From Gemmatimonadota bacterium (GTDB lineage: Bacteria; Gemmatimonadota; Gemmatimonadetes; Gemmatimonadales; GWC2-71-9): a DNA stretch of 5,696 bases. How positions within the stretch are numbered: position 1 is the stretch's first letter; each line of letters opens with the position of its first letter. The notes beneath the pieces were generated by a model. That model searched no databases and was not told the origin of the DNA. It was given only the letters and a program-made list of their open reading frames with translations. A program made the translations under genes and the position numbers. Positions 1-5,696 of this stretch are shown here, in pieces. The stretch covers positions 1 through 5,696 of the forward strand of contig JAEHDT010000187.1 of NCBI GenBank assembly GCA_016880225.1, in the 5' to 3' direction.

Positions 1-323
1 ACCTGGGGCTGGCGCTCGCGCTCGTCGTGCTGTACCTGGCGCTGTCGATCAACGTGTACCTCGAGTCGGAGGTCTTCGGCCGGTTCCGGCTCGGCTACAG
101 CCGCATCGGGCCCACGGAGGCCCGTATCCTGCTCATCGTGCTTAACGTCGTGCTGGCGCTCTATCGCGAGCTGCCGGCCGGCGTCTGGCCCGAGCTCGGG
201 GTGGTCGCGAATCTTGGGGCGGGGCTGCTCGCGGCAGGTCTTGCCACGGCACTCGTCGCGCGCTTTGTGCGAAACGTGTACGTGCTGGCGCGGCTCGAGC
301 CGCAGTTCGGGCGGAGGGGCTGA
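1..323 (+). CDS. C-terminal part of a probable CDP-alcohol phosphatidyltransferase family membrane protein (5' end outside window)
   Basis: The reading frame is open from the left edge (codons start at base 3) to TGA at 321-323, giving about 106 residues of an incomplete protein. It has a hydrophobic helix at the very start (LGLALALVVLYLALSINVYL), a polar linker, a second helix containing GPTEARILLIVLN, and a third helix (LGAGLLAAGLATALVARF) followed by a short basic tail. The GPTEARILLI segment and the spacing of helices resemble the C-terminal half of CDP-alcohol phosphatidyltransferases, which join a CDP-linked lipid or alcohol to an acceptor in phospholipid synthesis. The family's catalytic motif (DG..AR...G..D..D) would lie upstream and cannot be checked, so the family call rests on the C-terminal signature and topology only. 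It could be another small polytopic membrane protein. A GTG at 27 is internal and is not the true start. Confidence 0.6.
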   Translation, partial: LGLALALVVLYLALSINVYLESEVFGRFRLGYSRIGPTEARILLIVLNVVLALYRELPAGVWPELGVVANLGAGLLAAGLATALVARFVRNVYVLARLEPQFGRRG

Positions 324-337
324 GATACGAATCGGTC

Positions 338-378
338 GGTGGAGGACGGTGGGGGTTTGTCCTCCCCCCGCCTCCACC
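338..378 (+). terminator. Strong GC hairpin between two genes; possible terminator or leader structure
   Basis: A perfect 8-bp inverted repeat (GGTGGAGG at 338-345, CCTCCACC at 371-378) continues inward. 347-349 pairs with 368-370, and 351-355 with 362-366 including one G-T wobble, with a bulged A346, a T350/C367 mismatch and a 6-nt loop at 356-361. It starts 15 nt after the stop of the upstream gene, where a terminator is expected. No T-run follows directly: bases 379-390 are C/A-rich, and the nearest T-rich stretch is at 391-402 just before the next start. A classic intrinsic terminator is therefore uncertain. It could instead be a leader structure controlling the permease operon. Confidence 0.45.
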
Positions 379-390
379 AACCTCCCCAAC
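361..390 (+). repeat. CCTCC motif repeated three times at 10-nt spacing
   Basis: CCTCC occurs at 361-365, 371-375 and 381-385, each beginning exactly 10 nt after the last, and a degenerate CTTCT follows at 391. The run is almost pure pyrimidine on the plus strand. The first two copies form the 3' side of the hairpin at 338-378; the third lies outside it. CCTCC is complementary to a GGAGG ribosome-binding core, and GGAGG is present at 341-345 in the 5' arm. Function is unknown, and a low-complexity origin is possible. Confidence 0.5.
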
Positions 391-410
391 CTTCTTAAGT
401 TTCACCCGCC

Positions 411-1651
<1,241 letters not shown>

Positions 1652-1655
<4 letters not shown>

Positions 1656-2893
1656 GACTCCACTCGGTCTCGGAAGGGTGGCTGATCGCCCTCGATCAGC
1701 TCCGCGCCAACAAGCTGCGGTCCGCGCTGACCGTACTGGGCGTCGTGATCGGGGTCGCGACGGTGATGACGATGGCGTCCATCGTGCAGGGAATCCGCGA
1801 CCAGATCATCAATACGATCGAGGTCGCGGGCCCGACCACGTTCTATATCATGCGCTTCTGGTCCACCACGCCGCTCAACCCGGACGCGCTCCCTAAGGAA
1901 GTCCGCATCCGCCCCGTGATCGCACCCGAGGAGGCCGAGGTGATCGCCCGGCTGCCGGACATCCGCTACGCCGGGATCTGGGTGCAGCTGTTCCAGAAGA
2001 TGGAGTACCAGGGCACCCGGACACAGATCGTGACGGTGTTCGGCGCCGACGACCACTACATGGAGATCCAGGGCGGCAGTCTCCCGGCGGGCCGGTTCTT
2101 CACGACCGCCGAGCTGCGCAGCGGCTCCCCCGTGGTGGTCCTGGAGCGCAAGTTCGCGGACAAGCTGTTCGCGCGGATCGATCCCCTGGGTCGCTTCCTG
2201 CGCATCTCGGGGAAGCCGTTCCAGGTGATCGGCGTGTACCAGAACCCGGAGAACATCTTTCAACCGCCGTCGCAGGAGATCGGCGCAATCGTCCCGTTCG
2301 AGACGGCGCGGCGCTTCTTCCGCTACGACGAGACCAACGCCCTGTGGATCGTGGTGAAGCCCCAGAGCGGCGTCACCGTGTCGCGTGCGATGGACGAGGT
2401 GACCGTGGCGTTGCGCCGGTTGCGGGGGCTGCGCGCGGCCGACCCGAACTCGTTCGATCTGATCACCCAAGACCAGATCCTCGACGTCTTCAACAAGCTC
2501 ACGGGCGTGTTCTTCCTGGTGATGCTGGTGCTCTCGAGTGTGGCCCTGCTGGTCGGCGGCATCGGCGTGATGGCGATCATGATGGTCTCGGTGACCGACC
2601 GGACCCGCGAGATCGGCGTGCGGAAGGCGCTCGGCGCCACGCGGCGCGAGATCCTCTGGCAGTTCCTGGTCGAGGCGGCGACCCTCACGCTGCTGGGGGG
2701 AATGATCGGGATCGTCATCGGGCTCGTGATGGCCCAGGGGATCCGGTGGCTGCTCCAGTTCCAGACGAGCGTGCCGCTGTGGAGCGCGGTGCTCGCGTGC
2801 GCCGTCTCGATCCTCATCGGGCTCGTGTTCGGCATCGCGCCGGCGGCGCGCGCGGCCCGGCTCGATCCGGTGGAGGCGTTGCGATATGAGTGA
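1652..2893 (+). CDS. ABC transporter permease, MacB/FtsX type (second of tandem pair, no ATPase domain)
   Basis: This 413-residue permease has the same architecture as its upstream neighbour. NKLRSALTVLGVVIGV (20-35) leads into helix 1 (about 24-46), followed by an extracytoplasmic domain (about 47-285), helix 2 (about 287-312), the coupling motif DRTREIGVRKALGA (316-329), helix 3 (about 342-362), helix 4 (about 377-396) and the end ARLDPVEALRYE. Both proteins also share an R-P-[IV]-IAPE block early in the periplasmic domain and FADKLF/IADKLF before the second half of that domain, so they look like an old tandem duplication that has diverged. The likely role is partner subunit of a two-permease exporter or mechanotransmission complex with an ATPase encoded elsewhere. 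The frame is open back to base 452, but the upstream part is an arginine-rich translation of the first permease's other frame. The real start is GTG 1652, which yields a normal-length N-terminus. Its last 8 nt overlap bshB1. Confidence 0.9.
2872..2876 (+). promoter_or_regulatory. Shine-Dalgarno sequence for bshB1
   Basis: GGAGG lies 9 nt before ATG 2886, within the last codons of the second permease. It is the best ribosome-binding site in the window. It fixes the bshB1 start and suggests that ribosomes ending on the permease can re-initiate on bshB1. Confidence 0.65.
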
Positions 2894-3608
2894 CACCGTC
2901 GATCTCCTCGCCATCGCTGCCCATCGCGACGACGCCGAGCTCACCTGTGGCGGCACGCTCGCCAAGGCCGCCGCAGCCGGACACCGCGTCGGCATCCTCG
3001 ACCTGACCCAGGGCGAAACCGGGACCCGCGGCGACGCCGCGACGCGCGCCGCCGAAGCGGACCGGGCGGCGCGCGCCCTCGGCGTGCACGTGCGGCTCAA
3101 CGCCGGGCTCCCCGACGCGCATCTCGCCAACGACGAGGCGTCGCGCGCCAAGTTGGTCGAGCTGATCCGCGCCATGCGCCCCCGCGTCGTGATTCTCCCC
3201 TTCCCCGTGGGCCGCCACCCCGATCACCGCGTCGCCTCAGAGCTGGGACGCGACGCCTGCTATCTCGCCGGGCTCGCGAAGTACGGCGCCACCGGCGCGG
3301 CGTACCGGCCGTTCAAGCTGCTCTACGCCCTCGCGTATCGCGAAGACCCCGTCAAACCTTCGTTCGTCGTGGACATCTCCGACCGCTTCGACGCCAAGAT
3401 GGCCGCGGTCCGCTGCTATGCGTCGCAGTTCGACGGGGCCACCGCCGCGGGCGAGATCTTCCCCACCGGCCAGGACCTGTACGAGCTGATCCGCGTGCAG
3501 TCGGCCCACTACGGCTCGCTCATCCGCCGGCCGTTCGGCGAGCCGTTCTTCTGTCACGAGACGCTCGAGGTCGCGGACGTGCTGCAGCTTGGCGTGCAAT
3601 CCCTCTAG
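2886..3608 (+). CDS. bshB1: Bacillithiol biosynthesis deacetylase BshB1 (PIG-L/LmbE family)
   Basis: This 240-residue cytosolic protein of the PIG-L/LmbE zinc deacetylase family is close to the usual BshB1 length. BshB1 removes the acetyl group from GlcNAc-malate, the second step of bacillithiol synthesis between BshA and BshC. The N-terminal metal motif reads AHRDDAEL (12-19), giving zinc ligands H13 and D16 and general base D15. The third ligand is H114 in GRHPDH (109-114), where H111 fits the second catalytic histidine of the family. LDLTQGETGTRG follows the first motif as in BshB-type enzymes. The C-terminal half contains FKLLYALAYRE and YASQFDG. Arg14 replaces the proline seen in the commoner AHPDD form. 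The gene overlaps the upstream permease by 8 nt and is followed 17 nt later by the cysteine desulfurase. No bshA or bshC is in the window. A related sugar or glycoconjugate deacetylase is the main alternative. Confidence 0.85.
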   Translation: MSDTVDLLAIAAHRDDAELTCGGTLAKAAAAGHRVGILDLTQGETGTRGDAATRAAEADRAARALGVHVRLNAGLPDAHLANDEASRAKLVELIRAMRPRVVILPFPVGRHPDHRVASELGRDACYLAGLAKYGATGAAYRPFKLLYALAYREDPVKPSFVVDISDRFDAKMAAVRCYASQFDGATAAGEIFPTGQDLYELIRVQSAHYGSLIRRPFGEPFFCHETLEVADVLQLGVQSL

Positions 3609-3615
3609 CCTCTAG
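3602..3615 (+). repeat. Perfect tandem 7-mer at the end of bshB1
   Basis: CCTCTAG occurs twice head to tail (3602-3608, 3609-3615). The first copy contains the bshB1 TAG stop; the second falls in the 17-nt spacer before the desulfurase. It may be a small slippage duplication. It has no apparent regulatory meaning. Confidence 0.5.
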
Positions 3616-3625
3616 ATTCCCCAGC

Positions 3626-4807
3626 ATGTCCAAGCGTGTGGTTTACCTCGACAACGCGGCCACCACGCCGGTGCGCCCCGAGGTGCTCGAGGCCATGCTC
3701 CCCTACCTGGGGCGCGACGCGTTCGGCAACCCCTCGTCCGCCCACCGCTTCGGCCGCGCCGCCCGCGCCGGCCTGGAGCAGGCGAGGCGCTCCATCGCCG
3801 AGGTGCTCGGGGGTGGGGTCGAGCCGGGACAGGTGATCTTCATGTCCGGCGGCACCGAGGCCGACAACCTCGCGGTGATCGGGAGCGCGCTGGCGGCTCG
3901 AGCCCGGGGCGGGCCGTTCCGCGTGGCGGTGTCCGCCGTCGAGCACAAGGCGGTTCTCGCCGCGGCGCACGCGGTCGCGCAGCTCGGCGGCGAGGAGATC
4001 ATCCTGCCCGTGGACGGCGCGGGCCTCGTGTCGGAGGACGCGTTGTCCGCGGCGCTCGAGCGCGGCGTCGCCGTGGTCAGCGTGATGTGGGTCAACAACG
4101 AGGTCGGCGTGGTGCAGCGGGTCGCCCCGATCGCACAGCGATGTCGCGAGGCGGGCGTGCCGTTCCACGTGGACGCCGTCCAGGCGTTCGGCAAGATCCC
4201 CGTCTCGCTCGACCAAGTCCCCTGCACCTTCCTCACCATCTCCGGTCACAAGATCGGCGCCCCGAAGGGGATCGGAGCGCTCATCGTGCGCGATCGGCAC
4301 GCCGTCGAGGCGATCATTCACGGCGGCGGACAGCAGTACGGCATCCGGCCGGGGACGGAGAACGTCCCCGGCATCGTGGGGCTCGGGAAGGCGGCGGAGC
4401 TCGCCGCCCGGGAGCAGGCGGCGTTCGCGGCCCGCGTCGGGCGCTTGCGCGACGAGCTCGAGCGACGGTTGCTCGCGATCGTCTCCGACGCGTGCGTCCA
4501 CGCGGCCGCCGCCGCGCGCGCGCCGCACGTGTCCAACGTCTCGATCCCCGGCACGGACAGCGAGGCGCTGCTGATGCACCTCGATCTCGCGGGGATCGCC
4601 TGCTCGTCGGGCTCCGCGTGCTCTACCGGCGCCGTCGAGCCGTCGCACGTGCTCACCGCCATGGGCGTGCCGCGCGAGCTGGGTGTCGCGGCCCTGCGGT
4701 TCTCGTTCGGTAAGGACAACACGGAAGAGGACGTGGAGGCCGTGGCGGCCGCCTTCCCGAAGATCGTCGAGAAGGTACGGGCGTTGGCGGCGGTGCTGCA
4801 TCGATGA
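3626..4807 (+). CDS. Class I cysteine desulfurase (NifS/IscS/YrvO-like)
   Basis: This 393-residue PLP enzyme takes sulfur from L-cysteine, releasing alanine and holding the sulfur as a persulfide on its own cysteine. The motifs are complete. YLDNAATTP starts at residue 7, SGGTEADN binds the cofactor phosphate, and H107 lies in VEHKAV. D183 and Q186 lie in HVDAVQAFGK, and the PLP lysine is K209 in SGHK. HGGGQQYGIRPGTENVPG begins at 232, and the catalytic cysteine is C332 in SSGSACSTGAVEPSHVL. That loop marks class I rather than SufS. The TENVPGIVG version is nearer to NifS and YrvO than to proteobacterial IscS (SGTLPV). No IscU, SufU or NifU scaffold is next to it; instead the stop overlaps mnmA by ATGA. 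This recalls the Bacillus yrvO-mnmA pair, where the desulfurase feeds MnmA directly. A general Fe-S role is also possible. ATG 3626 gives the standard N-terminus; no clear Shine-Dalgarno precedes it. Confidence 0.93.
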   Translation: MSKRVVYLDNAATTPVRPEVLEAMLPYLGRDAFGNPSSAHRFGRAARAGLEQARRSIAEVLGGGVEPGQVIFMSGGTEADNLAVIGSALAARARGGPFRVAVSAVEHKAVLAAAHAVAQLGGEEIILPVDGAGLVSEDALSAALERGVAVVSVMWVNNEVGVVQRVAPIAQRCREAGVPFHVDAVQAFGKIPVSLDQVPCTFLTISGHKIGAPKGIGALIVRDRHAVEAIIHGGGQQYGIRPGTENVPGIVGLGKAAELAAREQAAFAARVGRLRDELERRLLAIVSDACVHAAAAARAPHVSNVSIPGTDSEALLMHLDLAGIACSSGSACSTGAVEPSHVLTAMGVPRELGVAALRFSFGKDNTEEDVEAVAAAFPKIVEKVRALAAVLHR

Positions 4808-5696
4808 GCGAGCGCGTCCTGGTCGCCATGTCGGGCGGCGTGGATTCGTCCGTGGCTGCGGCGCTGCTGGTCGAGCAGGGCTACGACGTGGTGGGTGCGA
4901 CGATGAAGCTGTTCTGCTACGGCGACAGCGTTCCCGACCGCCCCTGCTGCTCCCTCGACTCGATCGGCGACGCGCGCCTCGTGGCGCACACGCTCGGTAT
5001 CCCTCACTACGTCCTGAACCTCGAGGACCGGTTCGGGCGCGATGTGATCGGCGACTTCGTCGCCGAGTACGCCCGCGGTCGGACGCCGATCCCATGCGTG
5101 CGCTGCAACTCCTTCACCAAGTTCCGCGACTTCCTGTACCACGCCGATGCGCTCGACTGCGGCGCCATCGCCACCGGTCACTACGCCATCGCGCGGGACG
5201 GCGCGCTGTTTCGCGGGCGCGACCCGCAAAAGGACCAGTCGTATTTCCTCTGGGGCATCGACCGCCGGGTGGTGGCGCGGATGCTCACCCCCGTCGGCGC
5301 CCTCACCAAGCGCGAGACGCGCGCCGTCGCCAGCCAGCTCGGCCTCGTGACGGCGGAGAAGCCCGAGTCGGTCGACATCTGCTTCGTCCCCGACGACGAC
5401 TACGTTGGCGTCCTCGAGCGGCACCTCCCCGCCGACGCTCCCGCGCTCGCCCCCGGCCCGCTCGTCACGGCCGCCGGTGAGGTGGTAGGAGAGCACGACG
5501 GCTTCGCCCGCTATACCATCGGGCAGCGGCGCGGCCTGCCCGGTGGATTTCGCGAGCCGATGTACGTCGTCGCCATCCGGCCCGAGACCCGAGAGGTGGT
5601 GATCGGCTGCGGCGACGAGCTGTTCGGCCACGCCGTGACGCTCGGCGACGTGAACTGGCTGGCGGACCCGCTCGCGGCGGGAGACGCCGTCTTCGT
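4804..5696 (+). CDS. mnmA: tRNA-specific 2-thiouridylase MnmA (3' end outside window)
   Basis: The frame is open from ATG 4804 to the right edge: 297 complete codons of an expected 350-370. MnmA activates U34 of tRNAs for Lys, Glu and Gln with ATP and inserts sulfur to make the 2-thiouridine part of mnm5s2U or its relatives. The N-terminal PP-loop motif SGGVDSS is at 10-16. The nucleophilic cysteine is C101 in TPIPCVRCN and the persulfide cysteine is C193 in SVDICFVPD, matching C102 and C199 of E. coli MnmA. Other family motifs are ATGHYA (H126), KDQSYFLWG (143-151) and YTIGQRRGL (237-245), the last opening the central/C-terminal domains. The protein also has C38, the C48-C49 pair and C98, so C98-x-x-C101 forms a CxxC not found in the E. 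coli enzyme (PDILCN). The start overlaps the desulfurase stop (ATGA), implying coupled synthesis with its sulfur donor. The TPIPCVRCN variant is, as I recall, also common in alphaproteobacterial MnmA. Confidence 0.95.
   Translation, partial: MSERVLVAMSGGVDSSVAAALLVEQGYDVVGATMKLFCYGDSVPDRPCCSLDSIGDARLVAHTLGIPHYVLNLEDRFGRDVIGDFVAEYARGRTPIPCVRCNSFTKFRDFLYHADALDCGAIATGHYAIARDGALFRGRDPQKDQSYFLWGIDRRVVARMLTPVGALTKRETRAVASQLGLVTAEKPESVDICFVPDDDYVGVLERHLPADAPALAPGPLVTAAGEVVGEHDGFARYTIGQRRGLPGGFREPMYVVAIRPETREVVIGCGDELFGHAVTLGDVNWLADPLAAGDAVF

Noticed and set aside
3605..5095. Long minus-strand open frame (496 codons) opposite the desulfurase, and another at 4318-5631 opposite the desulfurase end and mnmA.
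   Set aside because: Both are low-complexity mirror frames of strongly conserved genes, with no recognisable domain.
4683..5480. Plus-strand open frame of 265 codons overlapping the desulfurase end and mnmA.
   Set aside because: Arginine-rich out-of-frame translation; the frame beginning at 4804 carries every MnmA motif.

Overview
This is a GC-rich (by eye about 67-70% G+C), densely coded bacterial stretch. All six protein genes lie on the plus strand, and no rRNA, tRNA, CRISPR array, transposase or phage gene is visible. The combination of high GC, a BshB1-type bacillithiol deacetylase, stand-alone MacB-like permeases in tandem and a NifS/YrvO-like desulfurase beside mnmA suggests Gemmatimonadota or a related group such as Acidobacteriota. 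That placement is an inference from gene content and protein style, not from a marker gene.

Layout: 1-323 is the C-terminal part of a membrane enzyme that looks like a CDP-alcohol phosphatidyltransferase. Positions 324-410 form the only real intergenic gap, with a strong GC hairpin (338-378) and a pyrimidine-rich run of CCTCC repeats spaced 10 nt apart. Positions 411-1655 and 1652-2893 are two tandem MacB/FtsX-type ABC permeases without an ATPase domain. Positions 2886-3608 are bshB1, 3626-4807 a class I cysteine desulfurase, and 4804-5696 the first roughly 80% of mnmA, which runs off the right edge.

The genes from 411 onward are probably one transcription unit. The first permease ends in a GTGA overlap with the second, the second overlaps bshB1 by 8 nt, only 17 nt separate bshB1 from the desulfurase, and the desulfurase overlaps mnmA by ATGA. 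The best functional story is the sulfur relay: the desulfurase takes sulfur from cysteine as a persulfide, and MnmA uses it to make 2-thiouridine at the wobble base of certain tRNAs. BshB1 belongs to low-molecular-weight thiol (bacillithiol) synthesis, so the right half has a cysteine/thiol theme. The permeases have no obvious link to that theme beyond tight packing, and their ATPase must be encoded elsewhere.

I see no wholly new system here. The points most worth following are the orphan permease pair coupled to bshB1, the extra cysteines in MnmA, and the structured leader before the first permease.
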